Shown in pieces: positions 11,400-24,290 of a stretch of DNA of 64,000 nucleotides. How positions within the stretch are numbered: the stretch's first letter is position 1; each line of letters starts with the position of its first letter. The DNA comes from Sodiomyces alkalinus F11 (lineage: Eukaryota; Ascomycota; Sordariomycetes; Glomerellales; Plectosphaerellaceae), in assembly GCF_003711515.1 (NCBI RefSeq), contig NW_021167084.1, positions 724,621-788,620 on the forward strand, read 5' to 3'. A program made the position numbers and the translations under genes. Below the pieces are notes generated by a model that was not told where the DNA came from, did no database searches, and saw only the letters and a program-made list of their open reading frames with translations.

Positions 11400-12101
11400 A
11401 AGAGTGCGCTACCCCCCCTTCTTAAGAGGGGTAGACGCCTGGTTACCCCGTCACGGTAACGGATAGGTCTTTAGTTATAATAGGCGTAGTAGTATAGAGT
11501 TAATCTTCCTAGACTTCCTCTATCTTACTAGCGGTGCCCCTTATAGCTTTCCGCCTCTTCTATATCACGGTATCCACGCGGCTTTTGAAACTATGGCTAC
11601 GTATCTTCTTATCTATAACCTTCGTAATATCTTCACGGCCACGCTAGCTATAAAGGCGTATATCCGGCCTCACGTACTAATGGACGGTAGTGGTATAGGT
11701 GTTCTTATATATCTTATAGGGCCTTCTTATCGTAGGAGGGATAGTCTTTACAGATATATCGCTACGAGAACGCTTCTTATTATCTTTATTATTAGCAGTA
11801 TCCTTAATATCGGGGAGGTTCCTAAGGGTATTAAAGGTGCCTCTCCCGACTCTAGGCTTTATAGCGGAGGATTATAGGCTCTTTATACTACTAAGAACCG
11901 CCCTTAGAGCCTTTACGAAATCGTTAATCGTTAGCTTATTTCTCGTAATCTTATTATAGTTATTTACTAGGTAATTAGTACTCTATTCCCAGGCGATAGG
12001 TCTAATAGCTTTTAACGCGTCTTTCGCCTAATAGTCCGCGCTTAATAGCTCTAAAACGCCTATATATTTATAGTATATTATCGCTATTTTCTAGCTTATA
12101 A
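11400..12101 (-). pseudogene. Copia A gag relic, 3' portion
   Basis: Matches copia B at 62200-62940 base for base apart from RIP-type differences. It is cut at 12101 within the sequence CTAGCTTATAA, which copia B carries uninterrupted as CTAGCTTATAACCTACCC. The frame is lost. Assignment to gag rests on position upstream of integrase and on the shared sequence, not on a motif. Confidence 0.65.
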
Positions 12102-12458
12102 TATAACTGCGCAGATACGGCTTTAGAGTGGTTTGGCAAACAGTCACATGATCCCCTTTTCAAGGCTGCGGGATCCACATCCTATATATATATTAAGGAT
12201 AGGCGCCGGACATCCCCATTAAGAGATCATCATTCAATTATTATCCTCTTTTATAATTACTTATTCTACGTTTAAGGTATCTTTTTAGTTCAACTTACAT
12301 TACCCTAATCAGAATAATAACTACCGATCTACTTCTTCGCTAAAGGTTATAGCGGTGTTAGTTATATTTTGGTTATATATCGTGGTTTTACTAGACTAAC
12401 CTCTTTATCCGATTTGTATCTTAACGATTTAGTACCACTACGTCTTTACTTAGCTATA
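12102..12458 (+). repeat. Ty3-like LTR, left copy (5' LTR)
   Basis: 357 bp, matched in reverse complement at 28432-28790. The better preserved copy begins (reverse read) TATAACCGCGTAGATACGG and ends CTTGGTTACA, so the original termini are inferred to be TGTAACC..GGTTACA, a good LTR inverted repeat. It is inserted in copia gag at ATAA(C). RIP is moderate; many CA and TG remain in the first 200 bp. Confidence 0.75.
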
Positions 12459-13379
12459 ATATAGTGATCGGAGGCAGATTTATTCGGCGTTCTTAAAGTG
12501 TTCTAATCCTAATTAGAGTAATAGAGGCGCTTAAGGGAGGTTCCGGCCCTCCTGAATAGACTATTAGTTAACGACCCCTAAAGAATATAAAGATAACGAC
12601 CAAGGAAGGATTTAACGCTTTAAGACTAAGGGGAGATTTACCCTAATAGATTTAGAAAAAGAAACGACTATATAGGTAAGATAGGAAGCACCTTTAGCAC
12701 TTTTAATTATAAGACCCGCCGCCACGAAGGTAGTAATTATAGAAACGGAAGAAACCCATTAAATTATAATAAAGTTAGATTCCGGATATAGAATAGACTT
12801 AATAGGGGGCCTATAACCCTTACCACTAATTAAAATAGACTCTCGTATAATAGTAAAGAAAAGATAAGACCGCTCAGAGTAACGTACCCGGATTAGGGTA
12901 ATAAACCCCTAATAACCTAAAGAAAATACTAATACCGAGTATAGAAGCGAAATAACGATACCTTATATAAGGACCCGATAGTCTAATAGATAAGACCTTT
13001 ACGGACCCCGTAAGTAAGTTATAATACTTCTTCGTAAGACTTAGCGTATAATATTACTATTATTAATATCTATGAGTATAGTCCCTTTACTAACAGGTAA
13101 TCTCCTGATCGTAGGGGGCCTCTTTGTTTAAGGTAGGTTAGAAAAGCTTAACCCTAAAGATAAATATCACGGAGTAAAGCCTAGGACCGCCCTCTCGTTA
13201 AAGACTTTATTACTCTTATTAAGATAAGATAATATATATAATAACCTAGCTAGTATCTAGAATACTTATAGGATCTTCTTACTAGATAATTAATTCGAAG
13301 AACCTTTTCTTAAACGCTCTAACCCTATTATTATTATTCGCCTACCCCCTTATACTTACACCTAAAACACTATAAATAC

Positions 13380-14955
13380 TTAGACTTAGTATCGCGAGCC
13401 TACCCCTATTATCGTTATTAGCGACTCCGATAATAAGGCTCCCTCGCCGGCTATTCCCCCTATTCTTACGCCTACTACTTCTACTACCTTTAATCAGGGG
13501 AACCACGATATCAGGGCTACGGCCTTACCCCCGCCCGTTCCTAGGCTAATTACTACGTTTACCGCGGCTCCGACTACTATTTCGATAACTACCCCTAGAT
13601 CTACCCCTAATACTGCCCCTATTACTACCCCCGGATTAGCCTTTAGATCTACCCCTGCCCATAAATCGACTACTACCCCTGTCTAGCCTATCTTTACTGC
13701 CTAGCCCGCTTCGAATACTCCTACTACCACCGTCCCTAAGCGTTAGTAGCCTCTTACCACCGCTAAAGACCTAATTAAGCTACTATAAGCCCTAATAAGC
13801 CGTGACCGAGAGAGTACTATCGCTAAGGTCGTTAAAGCCCTGCCCCCTACTACTACTATATTAAGAGTACCCCTAAATCCCCTTATTACTAAAGCTCCCC
13901 GCTTTAATAGTAAATCCCTCTGTATATTCCTTTAGTAGTATAACGACTACACTAAGCTTAACGGTCTTAGTAAAGCCGATAAGATTACCTACGTTAACCT
14001 ATATACGGACACGGCTATTCGTCCCGCTATCAAACGTCTAGTTAAAGAGGTTTAAGCCGCTAAAGGTAACTAGTTTAATCTGGTTAAGAAGCTTATTAAA
14101 GAATACTCTTATCTAGATTCTAACTACTAACTTAACTTCTCTTATAAGGTTTATTAGCTTCGGGTAAAATATAAGACGTATAAGATTAATAGCATTTATT
14201 AGGTTAGGGACTTACTATAGTAAATCACTATCTAGAAGGCTAAGGCCGAGCGGGTTTAAGGTATTTTTATCGAGGACTCTAAGCTCTATAGTATTATCCT
14301 TATTATTCTATATAGGGATATCTATATATTTATCGCTAATACGCTTAAGATCCGAGGCATTAACTTAAGGAAGATAGTTAAGAGCTATAGGCTACTTTCG
14401 GAGATACTATATAAGTAATCTACGGATATCTAGGAAGTAAAGGGTAAGCCTATAGATAGAGATACTATACTAGGTATAGCTAAGTCTAATTAGCCTAATA
14501 GTACCGCTTTCTAGCCCACGCCTTTAAGGCGGCCTACTATAGTCTAAGAATCTATAGTCTCTTAATCGGATATAGATAAGCTTACCGACCTCCTTAAGAA
14601 GTATACTATTTCCCTTATTTATAATAGAGCTAAAGGCGTTAGGGGTATTATTACTTAAGTGCTCGCCCTATCTAAGAGGATAGACACTAAAAAGGTTTAA
14701 GCCCTCCTTACTATAAAGTCTAATCTAAAGAACGCCTTTTATACCGTCCTTAAGCACGCCCCTTAGCCTATAATAACGGCTTTAATATATTTCGCCGCCC
14801 CTAATTAGGCTAACGGTGCCGCTTACTAGTCTTATAACGCCTAGTATACCGAGGAGATCTACTATAGAGGACCCCGCCCTAGATATAATAACCGATATAA
14901 TAATAACCGCCCGACCTAGTAATATAATAACCGCCTAGGATAGTAATAAGAAGTT
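13380..14955 (+). pseudogene. Gypsy gag relic
   Basis: A Pro/Thr/Ala-rich N-terminal part (repeated ACTACCCCT-type codons, 13490-13690) is followed by a capsid-like stretch (YNDYTKLNGLSKADKITYVN) and an Arg/Asn-rich tail (RPRYNNRYNNNRPT) near 14870-14930. Stops are scattered at former Gln and Trp codons. Typical fungal gypsy gag composition; no zinc knuckle survives that I can read. Confidence 0.65.
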
Positions 14956-15999
14956 TAGAATAACGGCTAACCTCCACTAGCTTCTTACTACTACTACGGC
15001 TAAGAAAGGTATCGGAGAGATAACTACCCCATTCTAATCCACGATAGCGCCTATAACCTAGTTAAGTAATAGTTCCCCGAGTATTTAGTTATACATTAGA
15101 ACGGTACCTAGGTAACCTGCCTAAAGAGTAAGCTACGAGTTAATAAGTACTGGCTATACCGACGCCTTGTACTATATTAGCTAGCTACTAAGCTTGATAG
15201 CCGATTTAAGGAACTCGTAGACCTCTATATTAAGACCTTCTAGCCCGCTACCCTCCCCTATAAGACTTAAAAGACTAATAGACTTATAATTAAGTATATA
15301 GTTAAGTAGGCATAGAAGTAATAAGCTGGTTAGAGTGGTTAGGCTACCTAAGCTACTTAAGCCTTAAGAGTTACTAAGGTTACGGGATCTATTAATTTTA
15401 TTACTACTAGAATATATACTACGTCTATATCTTAGCCTACCTCGACCGACCCCTAGGACTCTTTTCGTATTATTAGGAGCCAGAGAATTAGTAAACCTAC
15501 GCTAAAAGTAGCTAGTTCCCCTAATTAGGCTAATTAATAGACCCTATTAACTCCGGAAAGCTCTTAGAGGGTTATAGAAATAGTTAACGATACTGATATA
15601 GACGATAGACTAGCCCCTAATTCGATAGCCCCTATATCTAGACCCACCGCCTTAGCTACTACCTGGCTTACCTCGCGAGCGTCGGCTTAGAAGGATACCC
15701 TTAATTTATTTAATTAGGAGGCTATTATATAAAAAGTCCGCGAGAAAAGCCTAAAGCACCTTTTAGAGATAGAGGTTAAGGTTCTTCTAGTTTACCTCCT
15801 CTCCATTAATAAAGCTATCCTCGCGGACTACGAGGAGACGCTAAGGTTAATCGGCACCTAGATAAAGTCTTATAAAGTTATCCGTTTAACCCCTAAAAAG
15901 GCCTTTTTTATAGACTCCTTACCCCTTAGACCCGAATACCCCATATAGTTTATGAACACTACGACTACTACCCCTACGCTTAATAATGCCCTATCTATT

Positions 16000-16450
16000 A
16001 CATCCGCCCTAATAATTAATAAACTAAAGCCTCCTACTATTTACGCTAAGTATATAACGATATGAGTTAGCCTAACTAAGCGAATAGCTAAGGCTTACCC
16101 TACGGAGGATCGGTTTTACGTAGTTATTAATATAGGAGCCGTCTTTAACACTATCCGGCTAGACCTTATAAAAAAACTAGGATTACGGAGCTATATCGGG
16201 AAAAGTAATATCGCGATTAAGGGGATTAATAACGTGGATAGGGTAAACTACTTAGGCTATCTAGAAGAGTACCTCTAGGTCGGAGACTAGTATAGGAAAG
16301 TCTATTTTATAGTCATTAAGGGGATAGAGTCTAGAATACTTCTTAGCCTGCCGTTCTTACTTAATAGTTATGCCTCTTTTACCTATAAGGACAGATAGAT
16401 CGATATAGACTTTACTTACGGGGATACCCGTATTATTATCTCTATCGCTA
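16000..16450 (+). pseudogene. Gypsy aspartic protease relic
   Basis: The frame reads KRIAKAYPTEDRFYVVINIG, then AVFNTIRLDLIKKLGL. The expected active site D-T/S-G-A has become N-I-G-A (codons 16129-16140): both changes, GAT/C to AAT and ACA to ATA, are TpG/CpA to TpA. Downstream IVIKGIESRILLSLPFLLN is the usual second half of the fold. Confidence 0.7.
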
Positions 16451-17499
16451 GTAGGGAATAGGTTAACGACCGCCCTTATAGATAAAGCTAGCCTAAGTTT
16501 AAAGAGGAGGAGAAGCGTTAAGAGGAGGAGAAGCGTTAAGAGGAGGAGGACTTAAATAATCTAAGTATAGGATAATAAGGGGAGGATAGCGTCCCTTATA
16601 GTTAGTCCGGGGCCGTTACCTTAATATTAAGTAATAATTGGATTAGCGGTTCGCCCGATTAAGGGGCGAGGGAGGAGAGGGAGGAGAAGAAGAGCGACGA
16701 TGATATTTCTTTTTATTCAGATAATAAGGACGCTACCGCTTTAGTAGCCTTCCTATTTACGGAAGAGGTAAAGCCCTTAATAAAGAGAATTTATATAGCC
16801 TTAAGGGCTATAATACAAAATTAAGACCGAGGATATAAAAGGTGTGTCGCGGAGGCTTCCTATATAATAACTACGGCTATATAATAATAACTAATTCACA
16901 CTAACCACTTATCGTTTTCAACTTTTCTATACTACTATTAGCCTAATTACCCTAATAGCCTCTTAGTCTCGTATTTTCGGAAGGACCGGACGATATAGGA
17001 TAATTCCTAAATAAGAGCGCTCGAGGCTTTAAAGAAAGAGGAGGATAGTATTATTAGTATAGCCACGGTTATAACGAAAAGACTATAGCAGCCTAAGAGG
17101 AGGAAGTCCTAGGATCTTATTAAAGAAGCGTACTATCCCCCTAATCCCGAAGGTGTCTTTACTATATAAAAGCCTAAGGCTTTTAAGGTTTACCCTTTTA
17201 ACGACGTTCTGTCTAATAGAAGTATCCCTAATAAAGACCCCTATTAGAAGAAGAATATCCTTATAGAAATTAAAAAGGAAGACTAGGAGCTAGAAAACGA
17301 GCGGTTTATTAGCCTAATTATACCGAATTTTCTAAAATTATACCCTATTCCCGCCTTATACCCAAAAGACTTAACGTTATCCTAGAAACCCTTAACCACT
17401 TAACCCCTAAAGAAAAGGAGCTCCTAATAAAGGTTCTCCCAAACCGCGAGGTAGCTAGTACGTGGGACTAGACTAAGTACGGCTACCTTAACGAATAAG

Positions 17500-18330
17500 T
17501 AGCCCCTTCATAGAAGATTCGGGCGGTTGCTTATAAGGTATAATAGGCGAAAGGGATCCTTATCCCTAAGGCTTTAAAGTCTATAATCGTGTGGATAATA
17601 AAGGACCGCCTTAAGAAAGGCGTGATTAAGAAAAGCTATATAGCCTATTATAACCCCTGGTTCTTAGTTAAGAAAAAGGACGGTAATATACGGCTTATTA
17701 ACTCGGCTACTAAGATTAATATAATAACCCTTCGACATACCTTTATACCGCCTAGAGCCGATAAGGTCTCCGAGGATTTCGCGATATATAAGCTTATATC
17801 CCTTTTAGATCTTTTCTCCGACTATAATTAGGTTACCCTTAATAAGGAGTCTCGAGATCTAACCACCTTTACGACTATTATTAGACTTTTTAGGATATAT
17901 ACCCTTCCTTAGGGGGTTACTAACTTAGTAGCCTAGTTTATACGTATTATAACTTATATCCTTTATAACCTTATCCCCTAATATTATATACCCTTTATTA
18001 ACGATATTATAGTAAAAGGACTAATAACTACCTATAAGAATACCCTAATTAGACCTAGAATTCGCTATTTTATAGCCGAGTATATCGTTAATATTAATAA
18101 AGTGCTTCTTAACGTGGAGCTAGCTAGAGGCACTATTATAGGTATTAAAAGCTAGTAGTATTAGAAAGTAGCCACTATTATAGACTATGTCTACGGTACT
18201 AATAGTCGTTCCCCTAAACAGGCTAAGATAGCGAAGGTCCGAGAGTAGGAAAGGTATAATATAGTCTTTAACGTTTATTCGTTCCTTAGTCTTATTACCT
18301 TTTACCGAGTCTAGATTTATAAGTTCGCTA
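17500..18330 (+). pseudogene. Gypsy reverse transcriptase relic
   Basis: Includes the open stretch 17589-17831 (80 codons). The palm motif at 17991-18020 reads PFINDIIVKG where fungal gypsy elements have F/Y-L-D-D, so the first catalytic Asp is Asn. The flanking TLPXGVTNLVAXF-like text (17900-17940) carries stops at Gln codons. Not functional. Confidence 0.8.
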
Positions 18331-19239
18331 TTATCGCTAAACCTTTAACCGACCTACTACGGAAGAATACTATCTTTAAGTAAGAGGAGCCTTAATAACA
18401 TGCTATAGACGCCCTTAAGAAAGCCTTTACTACTACCCCTATCCTAATCACTATTTAGTACGGCGAAGGTATAGGAATTATCTATATTATTATCGATACT
18501 AGTATAGAAGGATAGGGTAGAATCCTCGGTTAGTATATTAAAGATAAGAGAGCGGTAGTATAATACGAAAGCGGATAGTAGTCTCCTATAAAGAGGGTTT
18601 ATAATACTAGTAAGCTAGAGCTAAGGGGAGTCCTAAAAACCCTTTAGCGTCTATATAACTACCTTTATAGGGTTTACTTTATCCTTATAACCGATATCTA
18701 AGCCCTCCTATCCTAGTTAAAAGGATTTACTACTAACCTCCTTAATACCCTAATTACCTAATAGCTTGCCTAGATCCGGCTATTCGACTTCGACGTTAAG
18801 TATATTAAAGAATCTAAGAATACTATAGCCGATAGACTCTCTTAAATACCCGGAATACCCTCTAATTAGACTAATAATAATACCGAAGGAGACCTAAACG
18901 ACATTATAGATAATAGAGTCTTCCTTATAGAAGCTAAGAAGTAATTCGACGACCCTACCCTAGCTAACGATATCCTTAATAAGGACCTTACCTAGAGTTA
19001 GTTTTCCCGATAAGTAGCTACCTCTTTAATAACCTTTCGCGTGCTTAAAGGAATAGATCCTAGGGAAGCCTGTAGAGTTAAAGATAGGGCTACCCGTGTA
19101 TTTCTTAAGGATAGACTACTATAGACCCGAGTAACTAAGGCCGATTCGACCCCTAAACGCTAGATTAACGATAAGGATACCCAGGTTAAACTTAATTAGG
19201 AGAGCCTATAACGAATCCGGATACTAAGGAAGGCAGGGT

Positions 19240-19990
19240 ACTTACTATCGCCTCGCCGCTAACTACTTCTAGGATAGTATCTATAAGAGTATTCAGAGGT
19301 TTATTAAGCCCTATTCTGAATACTAGGCCCGCCGTAACCGTTCCTAGGAGGACCTTCTAATCGCTATAAGTCTACCTAAAACCGCCCTCCATTTTACCTA
19401 GGTTAGCCTAAACGTTTAATATCTCTAAGGGTAGTATCTCATAAAGGCCCGCTATATATTTATAGGTTAGGTTAAGGCTCGATTACTAAAGAAAAACACG
19501 TTTAAGGTTATTACTTTATTTGTATAGGAAGATATAATCTATAAGTATAGGCTTTATATAATCCTCCTTATAAATAAAGGTCTAGAAAATAAGAGTTATA
19601 TAATCGAGCTAAACCGTTATTATAGGACTACTCGAAAGCTCGCCTTAGCCTATTACCCCTGCGCTAATAGCCTTAACGAGGTTAGGTATAAGGCTATTAC
19701 CCACGCTCTATTTATCTAGTTAAAGCTTTACCCTAGAGCCCTTTACGAGATCCTCCTAATAGTCCTTTTCGCTAACCGTATAATGGTACGAGCTTCTACT
19801 AGCCGAACCCCTTTCTTCCTTCTATATAGCTATAAGGCTACTACCCCGATTAAGATAACTTACCTAACCTAAAGAGTACTAGACTAAGGCCGCGTTAAAA
19901 CCCCTAAGGATAAGATAATACTTCGGTTAAGGGCTTTTACTTAGCTTAATACCGACCGATATACTACTGTTACTATAATTACTAAATAAT
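19240..19990 (+). pseudogene. Gypsy integrase relic
   Basis: Reads ALYEILLIVLFANRIMVRAS then TPFFLLY near 19740-19830, matching the integrase core/C-terminal region of fungal Ty3 elements where the host-range tail begins. Several stops. Identified by order after RNase H and by these short stretches. Confidence 0.55.
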
Positions 19991-20640
19991 AAAGGCGACG
20001 GATAGCCTATATTAACGCTAGCCGTGCCCGAGTACTCCGTAAGTAAAGGCTATAAGTTAAGGATCTTATACTAGTTCACGATACTAAGAAAGCTATTAAT
20101 ATAAGCTATAAGGCTAAGCTTAATTATTAATAGAATAGCCTATATTATATCCGAAAGGCTAATTACGATAATAAGTCCTTTATCCTCGAGACTCTTATTA
20201 GGGATAAACTAAAAGGGATTACTTTTATCGCTAACCGCCTAAAGAAGTTTATCTAAAACGATAATAGGTATTAGGAGCCTAAGGACTAGACTATACTTAA
20301 ACGAGACTATAGCGAGGAGCTTAAGATTATATACCCTGCTTAAGGAGCGCCTATTACCGAAGAAATCACCGAACTACCCCTTTTACCTAGCGAGGACCCT
20401 AAGGAAGATACTAAGCCCGAGGATAATATTAGTTCCCCTAATCACACTATTAATAATATTTTACGCCGCTCTAAGAGACTAAGAGAGTTATTAAGGGAGT
20501 ATTATAAGAAGCTAGAAGAAGAGTTAAAAAAGGTAAGGGAGTTTAGTACTATTAAGGTATAGATTCTATAACGCCGAGATTTTAACCTAAATAAGAATAA
20601 GAATTATACTAGCGAGCTATATTTTATTCCTTATTATTAC

Positions 20641-21364
20641 TTGCTATAATTTCCTTTAGTTTTAAAAGTCTATACTTACTAGGAGGCTAGCGTATAGTCT
20701 TAGGGCCCAGGGTAAATAAAGCTAAGCCTCTTATCTACCTAGAGTCGCGATATACGCTAGTATAAAGGGCGTAAACCTATAAATAATCTTCCTAACTATT
20801 ACTCTAACCCGTTTCTTTTTTAAACTTTTACTTTTATTACCCTGATTAAAAGCACTATAAACCTATCTATACTTATTTCCCCGATTAGAAGACTTTTTCC
20901 TATATTTATCGTTTATTATATTTATCAGTAAGCCTAACTACGTGGATGTTATAGAGATATACTACTATATATATTCTTTTCTATAATAAGTATAGGTTTA
21001 TTTTATTATAGTCTCGAATTCTTTACTTCTATTCTCCTAATCACCGTATAATTTATTAGACCTAAGCTAAGTTATACCCGGTTTAATATAAGCTACCTAT
21101 TCTACGGAAGGGAGTTATAGTCGGGAATAACTAGTATAAGGATAGTTACTAAGGGTATAATATAGTTAAGAGAAATACGGTTAAAGGCTATAAGCCGTAA
21201 ATAGTAAATCCCTTCTTTACTAACCCTAGTACTAGTTATTGATATTATTATTAAATAATATCTAAGTATATTTTATAATTATATATAAGCCTCTAGCTTA
21301 ATACTAGAGCTCTACTATAATATAGCTATGCTTATCTTATACTTAGATATATCCTCGATTTATA
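20641..21364. other. RIPed non-coding stretch after gypsy pol, possible degenerate LTR
   Basis: AT-rich with no frame. 21116-21366 has LTR-like character (a start near GTCGGGAATAACTAG, an end near CTCGATTTATACA) but I found no partner copy in the window, so it stays unassigned. Confidence 0.35.
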
Positions 21365-21371
21365 CACAAGA

Positions 21372-21623
21372 TTACCTCGTACATTGAATATCTAATAGTC
21401 TAATATCGAGGATAGTATTATATCGTGGTGTGACGTAATAGACTATATCGTACGACCACGACTTTGCCACCTCCCTTCGGGTCAAATACAATGCCCCGAA
21501 TCTCAGAATCCATTCTTCTTTTTCCTTATACAAGTCACATACTACGGAGGAATCCATACTTCTTCGTTCGCAACAATTCAAGTCTTCAATATCAATTTCA
21601 TCTATTTCTATCTTAATTATCAA
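21372..21623 (-). CDS. Unassigned 83-codon ORF in a RIP-free island
   Basis: Not recognised. The reading has an acidic start (MIIKIEIDEIDIEDLNCCE), a paired Cys and a segment RFGALYLTRREVAKSWSYD. What is notable is the DNA: from about 21425 to 21625 CA and TG are common, unlike everything around it. It could be a fragment of host coding sequence caught between transposons, or the single-copy part of an element. I would not claim expression. Confidence 0.25.
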   Translation of the reverse strand: MIIKIEIDEIDIEDLNCCERRSMDSSVVCDLYKEKEEWILRFGALYLTRREVAKSWSYDIVYYVTPRYNTILDIRLLDIQCTR

Positions 21624-21639
21624 AACTAGTAACTTATTA

Positions 21640-24290
21640 AGTTATTATATTAATCTTAATAGCCTGATTTTAAAAGCATAAGAGCCCTCTCCTTTTTACT
21701 ACTTAAAGCCCCTTTTCCTAATCTCTATTATTAATCGCTCTCCCTATTACTAATATTATACCCCTATTCCCCTAACCACGCCTATATATATTACCCTTAA
21801 ACCTACGATACATAAGTTCCTCGTCCGGAAAGAAAAGACTAATATTATACCTATCACCAGAAAAGTAAGTTCAAGACACTAAGTCAACGGCGTTAAGAGC
21901 CCCGCCAGAAAAACCCCTAAAAAGAAACATATAATATCATGACAATAACGGCGATAATAATAATAAAAACCGGAAAATCCGGGGATTCCCTAGCTTTATT
22001 AGCCTAATTAAGCGACTACCGGCCGCTACCTATAAATCTTATTCTTCTTATAAGGGCTTTATCGGTAGATAGGCCCGTGGAGTTTACTCGTATAGAGTAG
22101 AAAACGGATTATTATAAAGAGAAGGAAAAAAGAAGAAGATAAGCCACGAAGACGACCTCCTTTTATACTTATTTCCCCCTAACCTTATTACCTATTCCCC
22201 TAATTAGACCTATTACGAAGTTCTCGCGAAAAGAGTAATACCTTAGTTACTAGGGAATATCGCTTCTTAGAAATCCTGTTTATCTATGAGAGTTATATTA
22301 TTTAGGTAATTAACTATCTAATTCCTTTCCTTATAAGCTACCTAGTTAACCACGCACCTATCCTTACTACCTATTCCCCTAATTATAAAGCACCCTATTA
22401 AGTAAGTAACTTAGTTTCTAGGTTATGGTCGCTTTTATAGTTACCCTCCTTAGGCCCGTACTTCTCGGAGACCCGGCGCTAGACCTAAGCCTTTTTAGGG
22501 AGCGGAATAGTCTAGTAAATAACTATTTCCTCCCGGTTAAGCACCTCCTTAGCCTTACGGATAATATTATAATACCTATCTACCTCTTTCCTATACCGAG
22601 CTAAGAGTATTAGAATAAGACTATGTAAATATTATAAGCCTTACCGGATTTACCGCTATAGGCCTAGCGTATCTAGCGAGTAATCTTACAGCTTATAACG
22701 GTTATATTAACTAAAAAGATACCGGTCCGAGGCGAGTAGATCGGGTGTTATTTATCGTTATAGAAAGACTATAGTAGTATTAAGTTATCCTTAAGAAAGG
22801 GATTATAGTGCTTAAAGCCGGGGTGATTATTATCGGGCTAGCTAATCTTATACTTAGCCTACTAAAACTCCTTATAAAGGCCCTTATCTCGAAATATATA
22901 AGTAGACTTATAGAATAGGCAGTTAGCGTAGTCGCGGAAGCATGGATTTCATAATAGGGAGACGCACTTATAGAATAGGTACGTAATCTTATTATTAACC
23001 CGATCTATTATAGCTATCCAGCGTTTTTCGTAGTATTAGCAGGGCACCTTATTAACTACGCTATATACCTGCACGATAAGTGCCCTGGCAGTGTAAGGCC
23101 TGATTATAATATTTATAATATACTCTCTCCAGGGACCTATAAGGTCCTTAGCTATAAAGATATAATAACGGAATAAAGGCGTCTTAAAGAAGTCGCGTAT
23201 CTCCCTAAACAGAGCCTATTCTATATCTCGGTTAGTAATATTTAATAAGGTATCCTAAAACCGGTTCGTAACGGTAAGCCGGGTATCTAAACTAACGACC
23301 AAAGATAGAAGGTCGAGCTTAACGTACAAAACGCCGCCCTTACTAGCCACCTTAAACTAACCGATATAAGTATTAACCTTAGCACCGAAGTTAGCACGCC
23401 CTAATTAGGGTAACCACGGCAAATAAAGAAGGAAAACTTATAGTTATATCTATAGGCGTCACCTAAACGTTATACTTATTAGGGGTACCCCTTATTAAAC
23501 GCGTCTTAGACTAAAACCACGGAATAGGCTTAACGGACTCCTATCTACTAACGGCCTTCTTATATTTATATAGTTCCGCTTCGTTTAATACCCTAATTAT
23601 ATGCTTAGAAGCTATAATATATACTTAAGAAGTTAGGAAGTTATTATAGTGATAGTGCTATCGGTAAAGATAACTATAGAAGTGGTGATATTACTTAGAA
23701 GAAGAAGAACGAAGAGCCGGGGATCCTATATCTTTTATATTTAAGAGACTAATAAGCAAAGACGTTAACTAAGCGGCTTATAGCTTCTATAAGTTAGGGG
23801 AGGCGTCTTTAATAAAGTAATTATAACTATTCGACCTGCCTTTATAGCTATTTATAGCTACCTCCTTTTATTTCCCTTTATTATAGAATCACGACTCCGC
23901 CTACTATCTAATAATAAATAAAGAGCCTTATCCGATATTAGCTAGCTAATTATAGTAAGCGTTTCTAATATCGATTTCTTAATTTAGCACCCTCTTTCCG
24001 ATTTATAAAGACTATCTTTGACACGACTTAGGAAATAACCTCCTTTAATAACTAAAAGACCGTTAGGGCTATAGTTATAAGCTAAGGACTCTTACTTTAG
24101 GAAAAGAACCTTTAAGAGACGCTCTCGGAAGATAAATAAAACCCTTCTTAGCCTTAATCCTAATCTTCCCCTTTAATATATCTTTATAGACTCCGGCTTT
24201 CCTAACTTTTCCTATTATATTTTATCCCTTTTTACTATCTTAACCTCCCTATTTCCCTAACGCCCTCCTTCCCCCCTTTTTTCTCTTTTC
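21640..24290 (-). pseudogene. Unclassified RIP-degraded coding relic
   Basis: On the minus strand between about 23350 and 22600 a broken but long coding texture is visible, with phrases such as REIRDFFKTPLFRYYIFIAK, CFRDYANCLFYKSTYIF and NNHPGFKHYNPFLKDN. Stops sit at likely Gln/Trp codons, so it was probably a protein gene in a repeated element. I cannot place it in reverse transcriptase, integrase or DDE transposase families by eye. A pyrimidine-rich stretch at 24180-24290 closes the region. Confidence 0.4.

Larger units (their letters stand above)
6804..12101 (-). mobile_element. Ty1/copia retrotransposon copy A, RIP-degraded, interrupted in gag
   Basis: Minus-strand order from right to left is gag, integrase, reverse transcriptase/RNase H, 3' LTR, which is the copia order. 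Recognisable pieces: integrase at about 10150-10620 with YNRTPRYINK near 10215-10262 and a GVED..PSALYS stretch; reverse transcriptase at about 8150-8900 with LILFFYVNDI. Stops occur where Gln or Trp is expected. The gag start is missing because a Ty3-like LTR begins at 12102; the missing part lies at 27719-28431. No function can remain. Confidence 0.88.
12459..20640 (+). mobile_element. Ty3/gypsy retrotransposon body, RIP-degraded
   Basis: Plus-strand gag-pol order is visible through many stops: gag about 13380-14950, aspartic protease about 16000-16450, reverse transcriptase about 17500-18330, RNase H about 18400-18850 and integrase about 19240-19990. The best piece is 17589-17831, open, reading NPWFLVKKKDGNIRLINSAT then LLDLFSDYN, classic gypsy fingers/palm. 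No 3' LTR matching 12102-12458 in the same orientation follows. The only other copy is inverted at 28432. Whether 20640-21365 belongs to this element is uncertain. Confidence 0.85.

Noticed and set aside
13490..13700. Repetitive ACTACCCCT region as a CRISPR-like or satellite array
   Set aside because: Spacing is irregular and the text is Pro/Thr codons of the gypsy gag relic.
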